Assembly (NCBI GenBank): GCA_910587735.1
Contig: CAJUNT010000003.1
Span: forward strand, 62,001-126,000
DNA from: an uncultured Clostridia bacterium
GTDB taxonomy: Bacteria > Bacillota > Clostridia > Lachnospirales > Anaerotignaceae
Length of the DNA: 64,000 bases
Direction: 5' to 3'
Positions 42,623-51,934 of this stretch are shown here, piece after piece. Below the pieces are notes generated by a model that was not told the origin of the DNA, searched no databases, and saw nothing but the letters and a program-made list of their open reading frames with translations. A program made the translations under genes and the position numbers. Position 1 is the first letter of the stretch, and the number at the start of each line of letters is the position of its first letter.

Positions 42623-44125
42623 TTACTGCCAATTCATACGTCCATATCGTTTTGTAATAGCTAATATTTCTTGTTGTAGTTCATGTGATAAATCTTGTTT
42701 TGTCAATCTCCATCTCCAATTTGTGCCAACAGTAGAAGGGCGATTGATACGACTTCTATTATCACGTCCCATATAATCCTGTAAAGGTATAATACAAGTT
42801 TTTGCTCTGCTTCCCATTACTAATGATATAAATGATTTATACAAATATTTTTTGGGCGTATAGTGGTCACATAAGTAATTTCTTGCTAATTCCTGTTCTT
42901 CTTTTGTAATAGAATCAAACCAGCCTACAATTGTTTCATTATCGTGTGTACCAGTATAAGCAACACAGTTTTCTATATAATTATGAGGTAAATAGTCATT
43001 TGCAGAACCAGAATCTCTGGAATCAAATGCAAATTCTAATACCTTCATTCCAGAAAATCCACTTTCTTGAACAAGACGACGAACAGAATCTGTTACATAG
43101 CCTAAATCTTCTGCAATAACTTCATGCCAGCCAAGACGCTGCTCTATACAGCGAAACAGTTCTATACCAGGACCCTTTTCCCAGTGTCCAGTTTTTGCAG
43201 ATTCTGCACCATAAGGAATAGAAAAATATTCATCAAATCCTCTGAAATGGTCAATACGCACTACATCATATAAACGAAAACAATATGCTAAACGAGATAC
43301 CCACCAATCATATCCTGTATTTTTATGATATTCCCAGCGATAAAGAGGATTTCCCCAAAGCTGACCATCAGTAGAAAAACCATCTGGAGGACAGCCTGCC
43401 ACTGCATAAGGAATATTTTGCTCATTAAGCTGAAAAAGTTCAGGGTGTGCCCATGTATCTGCACTATCCATTGCTACATAAATAGGAATATCACCAACAA
43501 TTTGTATTCCTCTTTCATTAGCATAGCGTTTTAAATAATACCATTGTTCAAAAAATTTAAACTGCATATATTGCTGAAATTCAATTTCAAAATATAATTC
43601 TTTTCTGTAATAGTCCATGGCAAAGTCCCAACGTAAACGAATGTCTTCCGCCCACTGTGTCCATTCTACACCGCCAAATCTTTCTTTTACTGCCATAAAC
43701 AATGCATAATCTGAAAGCCACCAGCTATTTTCATTTACAAAGCGTAAATAATTTTCGTTCTGTGTGATATTACTGCGTTCATATGCCTTTCGTAATAATG
43801 TATAACGATGATTATATATTTTTTCATAGTCAATATCATCTGCTTGATTTCCGAAGTCTGCTGATTCACATTCTTCTCTTGTCAAAACGCCTTCTGTAAT
43901 TAAAGCTTCTAAACTGATAAAATAAGGATTTCCAGCAAATGTAGAAAAAGACTGATAAGGAGAATCTCCATAACTTGTAGGACAAAGAGGAAGTATTTGC
44001 CAATATGTTTGTCCTGCTTGTTTTAGCCAGTCTACAAAATCATAAGCACTTTTTGAAAAACATCCAATACCATATTTTGAAGGCAGACTCGTAATAGGCA
44101 GTAATATGCCTGCTGCTCTATTCAT
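42623..44125 (-). CDS. malQ: 4-alpha-glucanotransferase (amylomaltase)
   Basis: MalQ transfers alpha-1,4-glucan segments between maltodextrins and releases glucose. The 500-residue GH77 protein has RAAGILLPITSLPSKYGIG, YGDSPYQSFSTFAGNPYFIS, GDIPIYVAMDSADTWAHPEL, the nucleophile region VVRIDHFRGFDEYF, acid/base in EDLGYVTDSV, and YTGTHDNETIVGWF. The frame is open from ATG 44131, but the AAAGGA site abuts it, so ATG 44125 is preferred. It lies in a sugar cluster with a PTS permease. Confidence 0.95.
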   Translation of the reverse strand: MNRAAGILLPITSLPSKYGIGCFSKSAYDFVDWLKQAGQTYWQILPLCPTSYGDSPYQSFSTFAGNPYFISLEALITEGVLTREECESADFGNQADDIDYEKIYNHRYTLLRKAYERSNITQNENYLRFVNENSWWLSDYALFMAVKERFGGVEWTQWAEDIRLRWDFAMDYYRKELYFEIEFQQYMQFKFFEQWYYLKRYANERGIQIVGDIPIYVAMDSADTWAHPELFQLNEQNIPYAVAGCPPDGFSTDGQLWGNPLYRWEYHKNTGYDWWVSRLAYCFRLYDVVRIDHFRGFDEYFSIPYGAESAKTGHWEKGPGIELFRCIEQRLGWHEVIAEDLGYVTDSVRRLVQESGFSGMKVLEFAFDSRDSGSANDYLPHNYIENCVAYTGTHDNETIVGWFDSITKEEQELARNYLCDHYTPKKYLYKSFISLVMGSRAKTCIIPLQDYMGRDNRSRINRPSTVGTNWRWRLTKQDLSHELQQEILAITKRYGRMNWQ

Positions 44126-44165
44126 AAACATTCCTTCTTTCTATTATGAAAGTATTATATATAAA

Positions 44166-45014
44166 TTATTTTGTTTCGATACATACACCAAAGTGGTCTG
44201 ATACTTTTGATTGTTTGATGCCATTAAACATAACACGAGAATATTTTACTGATACAGATTGATTACACCAAATATGGTCCATTCTCATACCTGTTAAATT
44301 TTGTTCATTATGTTTGCTGTCTTTCCAGCCATCAATACTACCTTCTACTGTAATACCTTCGTCTTTTTGTTCTGCAATACAATAAGTATCATACCAGCCA
44401 TCGTTTTTAATGGTATCATAACCTTGTTCTTTTGTTTCAGCAGGGCTATTAAAATCGCCCATAATCCATATTTTAGTGTTTTGATGCTTTTTTAATTCCT
44501 TTTTAAAACGCTCCCACTGCGCTAAAAATGGTTCTTCTTCATCTTTCCACCAGCCCATATGTACTGTATAAAACCAATGTTCACAATGACTTATTTGCAC
44601 TCCCAATACTTTGCGTGTTTTCCAATAGTGATAATTTTGGCAGTTACTTATAAAAAAACTTTCTGTTGCTGTAATTTCACCATTTAGACATAATACTGCA
44701 ATTCCTTCATCATAAATATCATAACCTATTTTAGCAGAAATCCATGTCCAAGAATAATCAATACCACGTTCATGCAGGCGAAAAGCAACTTGTGCTGCAT
44801 GATTATCTTGTCTGATAGCTACTCCATTGTTATTACAATATACATATCCTTTTAATAATTTTTGTTCTGCAATAGGGGCATTGATAGACTGATTGACTTC
44901 TTGTAAAGCAATAATGTCTGGCTTTTCTTGACATATTGTTTCAACAAATTGCTCCAGTTTTTGGGGATAATTTTCTTCTTGCAGGCTATGTGTATTTAGC
45001 GTCAAAAGTTTCAT
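44166..45014 (-). CDS. Endonuclease/exonuclease/phosphatase family protein
   Basis: This is a 282-residue EEP-superfamily hydrolase. Motifs: MKLLTLNTHSL, PDIIALQEVN (metal Glu), IWIMGDFNSPAE (Asp/Asn) and a C-terminal VSDHFGVCIE (catalytic Asp-His). There is no signal peptide. Substrate (nucleic acid, phospholipid or sugar phosphate) is not evident. It sits between malQ and the PTS gene, with the same orientation, so it may be part of a maltodextrin/glucose regulon. Confidence 0.85.
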   Translation of the reverse strand: MKLLTLNTHSLQEENYPQKLEQFVETICQEKPDIIALQEVNQSINAPIAEQKLLKGYVYCNNNGVAIRQDNHAAQVAFRLHERGIDYSWTWISAKIGYDIYDEGIAVLCLNGEITATESFFISNCQNYHYWKTRKVLGVQISHCEHWFYTVHMGWWKDEEEPFLAQWERFKKELKKHQNTKIWIMGDFNSPAETKEQGYDTIKNDGWYDTYCIAEQKDEGITVEGSIDGWKDSKHNEQNLTGMRMDHIWCNQSVSVKYSRVMFNGIKQSKVSDHFGVCIETK

Positions 45015-45074
45015 GGCAATTCGTCCTTTCTTTTTTTATTATCAGTTTATCAATAAAATGATAATAGATATGCT

Positions 45075-45108
45075 GTTCCCAAACGATAATTTATAATCAT
45101 TTGGGAAC
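45075..45108 (-). terminator. Hairpin after the PTS permease gene
   Basis: GTTCCCAAA / TTTGGGAAC, nine pairs with a sixteen-base AT-rich loop, 22 bases after the PTS stop. There is no clear U tract on the minus strand, so it may be a processing or weak termination site. Confidence 0.45.
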
Positions 45109-45129
45109 AAACTTTATTTACTCTATTTT

Positions 45130-47343
45130 TTATAATATATCGTTAATATCAGATTTTAATACATCTGCTTTTGGACCATAAATTGCTTGTATACCAGTAT
45201 CTTTTTTCACCAATCCTTTTGCACCTTCTGCTCTCCATGCAGGTGTATCTGCTACTTTAGAAGGGTCTTTTACTGTTACTCTCAAGCGCGTCATACAGGC
45301 ATCAACTAGTACAATATTTTCACGTCCGCCTAAAAGTGCAATAATACGTTCTGGCTGACTGCTTCCATCACCTTTATTTGTAGATGTTGCTGTATTTCCT
45401 TCTGCACTTTCATCTGATTCGTCGGAATAGTTTCCAAGTCTGCCAGGTGTAGCAAATTGAAATTTTCCTATCATAAAATAAGCAACAACATAACCAATTA
45501 TCAAAAATACAACACAGCAAATAATAAAGTGAATAATGTCAGCGCCTAAACCAGCTTTTAATGACATAGGAACACGAGTTAAAAATTCTAAGTTTCCAAA
45601 GGAATGTAAACGTAAGTCAAAAATACCTGCCATAGCAAATGCACAACCTTGTAATATTGCATAAACAACATAAAGAGGTAAAGCACAGAACATAAACATA
45701 AATTCTAAAGGTTCTGTAACACCTGTTAAAAATACGGCTAATACTGTAGAGAAAAACATAGAACGATAATTGTGCTGTTTGTCTTTATCTACTCTACGAT
45801 ACATAGCAAGCGCAATACCCATAAGTAAACCTGTTGCACCAATCATTTGACCTACTTTAAAACGAGCTGGTGTTACTGTGGTCATTAAATTTGTATAGCT
45901 TGCCATATCTCCTGCATCTTTAAAATTGATTAAGTCTGTTACCCAAGCTAACCAAAGAGGGTCTTGACCAAATACCTCTGAACCAGCGTTTAATCCTGTC
46001 TGCATCATATAAGTACCACCAAATGCAGTATAATTCATAGGTATTGTAAGCATATGATGTAAACCAAAAGGCAATAATAAACGCTCTAATGTTCCATAAA
46101 TAAATGGTGCTAATACTGGTGAAGTGGAAGAAGAATTTGCAATCCATATACCAAATGCGTTGATGCCAGATTGTACTACTGGCCATACAATTATCATAAT
46201 AATTGAAATAACTGTGGAATATGCGATAACAGCCAAAGGTACAAAGCGTTTTCCATTAAAGAAAGATAAGGCATCAGGTAATTTTCTAAAGTTATAATAT
46301 TTATTATAAACAACACCACCAACAAAACCAGCGATAATACCTACAAATACACCCATATTTAATGCTGGTGCGCCTAATATGGAAGTAAAATAGTTTTCAA
46401 CTAACATTTCTTGTCCAAATATAGAATGTACTACTGCACCTGCTTCTGATAACATTGCTTCTGTTACACCAAATGCTGCGCCTGTAATACGGTTAATCAG
46501 TATAAAAGCAATGACTGCCGCAAATGCACCGCCTGCTCTTTCTTTTGCCCAAGAGCCACCAATGGCTGCTGCAAACAAAATATGTAAATTATTTATAATT
46601 GCCCAGCCTATATTTTCCATAGTACTTCCTATTAAATATACAAAATTAATATCTGCTCCAGCCATTTGTATTAACTTTCCTAAACTGAGCATCAAACCTG
46701 CTGCGGGCATAACGGCAATAACTGTCATAAGTACTTTGCCCAATTTTTGAAGGAAGTCAAAGTCAATAATTGCTTTCTTTTTAGCAGGTGTAGGAGCTGT
46801 TTCAGGTGCTGGCTGTGATATAGGTGTAGGAGCTGACTCTGATACAGTAGCAGTTTGCTGTGTGTTTTCTGTTATAAAAAGTACAGCATCTTTGCTTGCT
46901 TCTACTTTACCAGATGCAGTTTTCATTATTTTATCATCTAATCCAGCGCATATCAGTACAGGTGTGATAGTAGGTAAATTTTTACTTTTTATAAAATCAA
47001 TATCAACTTCTGCTATTAAATCGCCTACTTTTACATCAGAACCCTCTTGTTTATGTACTGTAAAACCTTCTCCATTTAGTCCTACTGTTTCTAAACCAAA
47101 GTGTATCAGTATTTCCAGCCCCTCCTCTGACTGAAAACCAAAAGCGTGCTTTGTTGCAGCAACAGAAACTAATTTTCCATTGACTGGACTATAAATTTTA
47201 CCATTTTCAGGTAATATTGCAATACCATCTCCTACGATTTTTTCGGCAAAAACAGGGTCTGGTACTTTTTCTAGTGCAACAATTTCTCCAGACAAAGGAG
47301 CAATAATTGAAATATTACTACTTTTATTTGTTGTATTAGCCAT
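45130..47343 (-). CDS. PTS glucose/maltose-family transporter, fused IIA-IIC-IIB
   Basis: This permease imports and phosphorylates a hexose or disaccharide. Domain order is unusual among glucose-family enzymes. IIA (Crr-like, about 10-150) is first, with the phospho-His in LIHFGLETV (His81). A Pro/Ala/Thr linker (about 165-195) follows, then IIC with some ten membrane segments (about 200-620) and IIB last (about 655-737) with phospho-Cys in VDACMTRLRV. The frame runs open upstream to 47481, but AGGGAGG fixes the ATG at 47343 (737 residues). Adjacent malQ suggests maltose or glucose; the specificity is not proven. The divergent LacI gene and the repeated boxes between them suggest sugar-responsive control. 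Confidence 0.93.
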   Translation of the reverse strand: MANTTNKSSNISIIAPLSGEIVALEKVPDPVFAEKIVGDGIAILPENGKIYSPVNGKLVSVAATKHAFGFQSEEGLEILIHFGLETVGLNGEGFTVHKQEGSDVKVGDLIAEVDIDFIKSKNLPTITPVLICAGLDDKIMKTASGKVEASKDAVLFITENTQQTATVSESAPTPISQPAPETAPTPAKKKAIIDFDFLQKLGKVLMTVIAVMPAAGLMLSLGKLIQMAGADINFVYLIGSTMENIGWAIINNLHILFAAAIGGSWAKERAGGAFAAVIAFILINRITGAAFGVTEAMLSEAGAVVHSIFGQEMLVENYFTSILGAPALNMGVFVGIIAGFVGGVVYNKYYNFRKLPDALSFFNGKRFVPLAVIAYSTVISIIMIIVWPVVQSGINAFGIWIANSSSTSPVLAPFIYGTLERLLLPFGLHHMLTIPMNYTAFGGTYMMQTGLNAGSEVFGQDPLWLAWVTDLINFKDAGDMASYTNLMTTVTPARFKVGQMIGATGLLMGIALAMYRRVDKDKQHNYRSMFFSTVLAVFLTGVTEPLEFMFMFCALPLYVVYAILQGCAFAMAGIFDLRLHSFGNLEFLTRVPMSLKAGLGADIIHFIICCVVFLIIGYVVAYFMIGKFQFATPGRLGNYSDESDESAEGNTATSTNKGDGSSQPERIIALLGGRENIVLVDACMTRLRVTVKDPSKVADTPAWRAEGAKGLVKKDTGIQAIYGPKADVLKSDINDIL

Positions 47344-47393
47344 AATAATCCTCCCTCTCCTTAATGTATCATAATTTTTGTAATATAATAGCT

Positions 47394-47566
47394 TATGCAA
47401 TATGTATGCAATAAAAACGAAAAATAATATATAATTTGCATAATATTGCGTATTTATTTGCGCAACTTTAATATATACCATATGTCAATAAAATGCAATG
47501 AAAATTTGACCATATAAACCATTTTCTACATAATATATAATTGTGTAATTACTATTTTATGCAATA
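47394..47566. promoter_or_regulatory. Array of TATGCAATA boxes between the PTS gene and lacI-type gene
   Basis: Exact TATGCAATA occurs at 47394-47402, 47405-47413 (11 bases, one helical turn, apart) and 47558-47566. Related words are TATTGCGTA (47444-47452, inverted, one change), TTGCGCAA (47458-47465) and ATGCAAT (about 47493-47499). They fill the region where PTS control elements would lie. The divergent LacI-family protein is the natural candidate binder. Confidence 0.45.
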
Positions 47567-47763
47567 TAACAATAACTTATCTACTAAATAACGATTACTT
47601 TTCAGAAATAATAAATAATTTTTTATTGTAATAGGGCATTATGTAAAATCTATTTTGAATGATATAGATTTATTGACTTTTATACCCCTTTTTTTTATAA
47701 TGAATAACAAACACAAAATATATTTGATTTTTTTTGATAAAATGATACTGATTTATTGGAGTA

Positions 47764-47792
47764 TTTTGATTTTATTTTAAATATTGTATAAT
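47764..47792 (+). promoter_or_regulatory. Probable promoter of the LacI-family gene
   Basis: TATAAT (47787-47792) with TTTTGA 17 bases upstream (47764-47769), about 26 bases before the ATG. The -10 is perfect, the -35 weak. Confidence 0.5.
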
Positions 47793-47817
47793 AAAATGAA
47801 GAAAGGAAGTGTAATTT

Positions 47818-48843
47818 ATGGCTGTTACAATTAGAGATGTTGCTGCATTAGCAGGAGTATCTCCTTCTACGGTGTCTAGGACTTGTAAAGACCATTCTTC
47901 TATTAGCAGAGAAACAAAAGAAAAGGTTCGTTATGCTATGGCACAGTTAGGATATGAACCGAATATTACATCAAATGCTCATGCTGAACAAATGTCCCAG
48001 ATTATTAGCATTATTCTTCCTCCATCTTCAAGAGATGTTTATGAAAATTCATTTTATTTGGAGGCGATTCGTGGTATTAGTCAATTTTGTAATGGACGTG
48101 GCTATATCAGTACAGTTATAACAGGACAAGATGAGGAGGAAATATTAGGAGCAATACAAACATTGGCAAAAGATGAAAGAATGGGAGGATTTATTGTACT
48201 CTATTCTAAGCAAGATGATGATATTATTGATTATCTTTATAATGAGGGATTACTATATGTTTTAATTGGAAAAGCAAAGCAATTTGTAAATCAAACAATT
48301 TATATTGATAATGATAATTTTTTAGCAGGACAAGAAGCAACAGAATATCTTTATTCTTTAGGACATCGAAGAATTGCTTATGTGGGAACAGAAAGTAATA
48401 TGTATTTTTCTGCTGATAGAAAATCTGGCTATCAGTTTGCATTGTCACAGCATGGTTTAGAATTTAATCCTAACTATTGTCTTGAAATTGATAGACTTTC
48501 TGTGGATAATAATGAATATTTTAATGCTTTGCTCGAACAAAAAAACCCTCCTACTGCTGTTGTTGCAAGTGATGATATTTTAGCTGTTGCCTTGGAACAA
48601 GCCTGTGCTCAAAAAGGTTTTTTTATACCAAAAGATTTGTCTATTGTTTCTTTTAATAATTCGTTGTTTGCACGTATTACATCACCACAGTTAACATCGA
48701 TTGATGTAAATTCCCACCAGCTGGGTATTGAAGCAGCATCACAACTTATTAATCATATTGAACACCCTAATTTACTTGCTACTAAAATTATTGTTCCACA
48801 TTCTTTAATTGTTCGTGAAAGTTGTCAAAGTATAGAAGTATAA
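47818..48843 (+). CDS. LacI-family transcriptional regulator
   Basis: This 341-residue regulator has the N-terminal HTH (VTIRDVAALAGVSPSTVSR), a hinge near 50-60 and a periplasmic-binding-protein-like effector domain (about 63-335; YLYSLGHRRIAYVG, VVASDDILAVALEQA, LTSIDVNSHQLGIEAA). It resembles maltose/maltodextrin regulators of the MalR type, which fits the divergent PTS gene and malQ. Start has AAAGGAAG upstream. A very strong terminator follows. Confidence 0.9.
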   Translation: MAVTIRDVAALAGVSPSTVSRTCKDHSSISRETKEKVRYAMAQLGYEPNITSNAHAEQMSQIISIILPPSSRDVYENSFYLEAIRGISQFCNGRGYISTVITGQDEEEILGAIQTLAKDERMGGFIVLYSKQDDDIIDYLYNEGLLYVLIGKAKQFVNQTIYIDNDNFLAGQEATEYLYSLGHRRIAYVGTESNMYFSADRKSGYQFALSQHGLEFNPNYCLEIDRLSVDNNEYFNALLEQKNPPTAVVASDDILAVALEQACAQKGFFIPKDLSIVSFNNSLFARITSPQLTSIDVNSHQLGIEAASQLINHIEHPNLLATKIIVPHSLIVRESCQSIEV

Positions 48844-48856
48844 AGTATTCCATATA

Positions 48857-48900
48857 AAAAAATGAACTTTTATAGTTTGTACTATAAAAGTTCATTTTTT
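48857..48900. terminator. Bidirectional terminator after the LacI-family gene
   Basis: A perfect twenty-base stem (starting AAAAAATGAACTTTTATAGT) with a four-base loop and T tract. It lies between convergent genes. Confidence 0.9.
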
Positions 48901-48971
48901 TATATTAAATATTTAATAATATAATTTATAGCTATTATTAAAATACTCAATTGATACTAAACAAAAGAATA

Positions 48972-49334
48972 TTAAGCCCTTTTATTTTCAAAATAATTAT
49001 CAATTTTTTGTTTAATATCTTCAGGTTTTAAATATTTTGATAAATATCCCTCTGGTTTGAGTGATACTACTCTTCTAACACTTTCTTGGTCAGTTCTAGT
49101 AGTTAAAAAAATAACAGGAATATCTGCAAATTCTTCTTCTGAGCGAAGCATAGCAAGCATTTGTTGTCCATTACATACTGGCATTTCATAATCTAATAAA
49201 ATTAAATCAGGTTTGTCCAATGTAATAGAAACAATAGCAGAAAGTACAGACTGAACGAGTGAAACATCATAATTATTATGAAGCAAATTTTTGATACCTT
49301 GTCTTACTGTAATAGAATCATCCACTACAAGCAC
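48972..49334 (-). CDS. Headless receiver domain, truncated copy of the downstream fusion's REC
   Basis: The 120 codons encode an intact response-regulator receiver: VVDDS acidic pair, phosphoacceptor Asp in LLDYEMPV, Thr in FLTTRT, Lys in LSKYLK. By hand alignment about three quarters of residues match the C-terminal REC of the hemerythrin fusion encoded at 49533-51467 on the other strand. Similarity extends upstream of the only possible start (GTG 49334), since the in-frame codons before it read KQHKNDGIQKPK against QQHQEENMQKPK in the fusion. There is no ATG and no ribosome binding site in that open stretch (to about 49437). It is therefore either a silent remnant or donor copy, or a poorly translated stand-alone receiver. 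Confidence 0.55.
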   Translation of the reverse strand: MLVVDDSITVRQGIKNLLHNNYDVSLVQSVLSAIVSITLDKPDLILLDYEMPVCNGQQMLAMLRSEEEFADIPVIFLTTRTDQESVRRVVSLKPEGYLSKYLKPEDIKQKIDNYFENKRA

Positions 49335-49532
49335 TTTAGGTTTTTGAATTCCATCATTTTTATGTTGTTTTTTTTCTATAGTAAGATATTCTTTATTTTT
49401 GAATATATAAAAAACGAAGCTATATCTCTTAATAAATTATAAAATTATAAAATAATAACAAACTAAAGAAAAAGTTTTTTACAAGAATTTTACGCAAAAA
49501 TTGATTTTAGTTGCATTAAAGGGGGATTTTAT

Positions 49533-51467
49533 ATGTATAATCAATTGGTGTGGGATGAAAAATTTAATATCGGAGTGGATATTATTGATAAAGAACACCA
49601 AAGACTTTTTAGGATCATAAATAAACTTTTTGCATTTGAAGAAGAAAAGAAAAGTCAATGGGCATGTTTAGAAGGAATAAAATATTTTAAAGAACATACT
49701 ATAAAACACTTTCAAGATGAAGAAAATTACATGGCATCTATCCATTATAAAGAATTTGAAACACATAAATATATACATACAGAATTTCGTGAAAATACAC
49801 TACCAGCACTTGAAGAAGAATTGGAAATTACAAATTATTCTGCTGATGCTATTGACCATTTTTTGGGTGTTTGCACTGGTTGGCTAATAGGTCACACATT
49901 AACAGAAGATATGGCTATTGTAGGAGAAAAAACAAGCAAATGGACAAACCGTTTATTAGGAGAAGACCACACAGCGATTAAAAAAGCAATTATTCAGCTT
50001 TTGTATAATATGTTTCATTTAGAATCACAAGCAATTAGTGAAACATACAGTGGTGAGAGATTCGGAAAAGCTATTTATTATCGTTTACTTTATGCTACAA
50101 AAGAAGATGATAAAAAATGGGAAATTTTTTTAGTTTTTGAAGAACAACTTCTTATCAATACTGTTGGAAAAATTATGGGAATCAAATCCAATAAACTGGA
50201 TACTATGTTAGTTAATGCTACTAGATATACAGCTCAGCAGTTTGTAAAAAGAATTATGAAACACTTGCCATCTGCTGAATTATATGAAATGGTAGAAGAA
50301 AATTTATTAACTTATGAACAATTTAAAGAGTTATTTGAAAAATATAAACCGCAAGTTAGCCTATTATTTAATACTGGTGCAGGATATTTTTCATATTGTG
50401 TAATTGCACCACATTTACTTCAAAACAGCACTGTTACTCCAATTGATACAAATAACGCAATGTCTGAAATTGCAAGATACCTTTCAGAAAAAGAAGCAAG
50501 TGAAAAAGAAGCAAGTCAAAGACCAATTAAAATAAATAGTGATATGACTGAAATTGAAAAACATTTTGCAAAAAAAGAATTAGAAAAAAGAAAAGCAAGC
50601 CAAAAGCCTGTCAATCAAATTAACAACGCAATGGCAGAAATTGAAAAATTTTTTGTGGAAAGAGAAAATGTTCAAATTAAAACAAATGATATTATGGCTA
50701 ATATTGAAAAACATTTTACACAAGAAGAAATTATACAAAATCCAATTCAGACAAGTCATATTATAGCAGAAATTGAAAAATATCTTTCTAAAAGAGAAGC
50801 AAGTCAAAAACTAATTAAAACAAGTGATATCATAGAAGAAATTGAAAAATACTTTAAAGAAAAAAATAAAAAAACCAATCAAGTAATAGAAAAGGAAATA
50901 ACAGAGTGTGCAGAACAACAACATCAAGAAGAAAATATGCAAAAACCTAAAGTGCTTGTAGTAGACGATTCTATTACTATACGACATGGCATGAAAGAAT
51001 TATTAAGTAAAGATTATGATGTTTCACTTGTTCAATCTGGTTTATCAGCAATACAAATGATTATATTAAATAAGCCTGATTTAGTTTTATTAGATTATGA
51101 AATGCCTGTGTGCGATGGACAGCAGATACTTGCTATGCTTCGCTCAGAAAAAGAATTTGCAGATACTCCTGTTGTTTTTTTGACTTCCAAAACTGACCAA
51201 GAAAGTGTTAGAAAAGTAGTATCACTCAAACCAGAAGGATATTTATCAAAATATTTAAAACTTAGTGACATTAAGCAAAAAATTGATGACTACTTTGAAA
51301 GAAAAAAAGTAAATGGAAAAATAGTTACTATAGATAATACTATACCTTCTCAAAAAATTAATATTATCTTAATCAAATATACTATTTCTATAAATTTTCC
51401 ACATTTATTACAGTACAATTTATTAAAATTGTACTATATATTTGCAAAATACTCAAAAGATTTTTGA
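49533..51467 (+). CDS. Hemerythrin / CheX-like / repeat / receiver fusion protein
   Basis: This 644-residue cytosolic protein is probably an oxygen- or redox-sensing signalling protein. Residues 1-128 are a bacteriohemerythrin domain with the di-iron ligands in DKEHQRLF (His22), HTIKHFQDEENY (His55, His59, Glu63), ETHKYIHTEF and WLIGH. Residues about 145-310 look like a CheX-type chemotaxis phosphatase fold (GKAIYYRLLYAT, LFNTGAGYFSYCVIAP); this is fold-level inference. Residues about 308-450 hold six short repeats built on a core like IxEIEKYF. Residues about 473-592 are a receiver (VVDDS, LLDYEMPV, FLTSKT). The last 50 residues are Ile/Leu/Lys/Tyr-rich and look like read-through of non-coding DNA. 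Start ATG follows AAAGGGGG. Confidence 0.85.
   Translation: MYNQLVWDEKFNIGVDIIDKEHQRLFRIINKLFAFEEEKKSQWACLEGIKYFKEHTIKHFQDEENYMASIHYKEFETHKYIHTEFRENTLPALEEELEITNYSADAIDHFLGVCTGWLIGHTLTEDMAIVGEKTSKWTNRLLGEDHTAIKKAIIQLLYNMFHLESQAISETYSGERFGKAIYYRLLYATKEDDKKWEIFLVFEEQLLINTVGKIMGIKSNKLDTMLVNATRYTAQQFVKRIMKHLPSAELYEMVEENLLTYEQFKELFEKYKPQVSLLFNTGAGYFSYCVIAPHLLQNSTVTPIDTNNAMSEIARYLSEKEASEKEASQRPIKINSDMTEIEKHFAKKELEKRKASQKPVNQINNAMAEIEKFFVERENVQIKTNDIMANIEKHFTQEEIIQNPIQTSHIIAEIEKYLSKREASQKLIKTSDIIEEIEKYFKEKNKKTNQVIEKEITECAEQQHQEENMQKPKVLVVDDSITIRHGMKELLSKDYDVSLVQSGLSAIQMIILNKPDLVLLDYEMPVCDGQQILAMLRSEKEFADTPVVFLTSKTDQESVRKVVSLKPEGYLSKYLKLSDIKQKIDDYFERKKVNGKIVTIDNTIPSQKINIILIKYTISINFPHLLQYNLLKLYYIFAKYSKDF
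50454..50880 (+). repeat. Six short tandem repeats inside the hemerythrin fusion
   Basis: Within the coding sequence the protein motif [IM]xxIEK[HFY][FL] recurs as SEIARYL, TEIEKHF, AEIEKFF, ANIEKHF, AEIEKYL and EEIEKYF. Spacers of about 14-22 residues separate them, several containing EASQKPI-like words. The unit varies, so it is an old or diverging repeat rather than a perfect tandem array. Confidence 0.7.
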
Positions 51468-51934
51468 AAACCACTAATTTTGTAAAAAGTATACTTTTAT
51501 ATACATTCCATACTTGCTATCACTCCTTTTTTATTATAAATATTATGCCATATTTTTGAAATTTTTGAAAGGGATTTTTTAATAAATTGCCAAGTCAAAT
51601 ATGACAAAAAAATTCATTAGAAAATAGCAATGTAATATATCATTTTTATACAATCATATATATAGATATTATTTTTTATAAAAAGATATAATAAATGAGT
51701 TACATTTTGATAATTGTTATTATTTATAATTATATTATGTTTTTTGATATGTTCACGTTACAGTTTTGAAATACTATAAAGAATTTTTTGAGAAAAAAAT
51801 ACATGATTATTTGACTAATATGTTTATTAAAACAATATAAAATAGAAGCGATATGCAAGAGATATGATATTGTTTTGTGTAAAAAGTAAAAAACGGAACC
51901 CCATGACAAACGTCACAAAACTCCGCTTTTCAAA
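51468..51934. other. AT-rich spacer after the hemerythrin fusion
   Basis: No gene is visible. It ends with the tRNA-Lys terminator. AAAAGTATACTTTT (about 51485) is a small palindrome; nothing else is recognisable. Confidence 0.5.
51887..51930 (-). terminator. Terminator of tRNA-Lys
   Basis: On the minus strand, immediately after the tRNA, a hairpin with CGGA/TCCG outer and GTGAC/GTCAT inner pairs is followed by GTTTTTTAC. Confidence 0.55.

Noticed and set aside
48972..49334. Ordinary stand-alone response regulator
   Set aside because: No ribosome binding site or ATG, and homology continues upstream of the only start codon, so I treat it as a headless copy. Low-level expression is not excluded.
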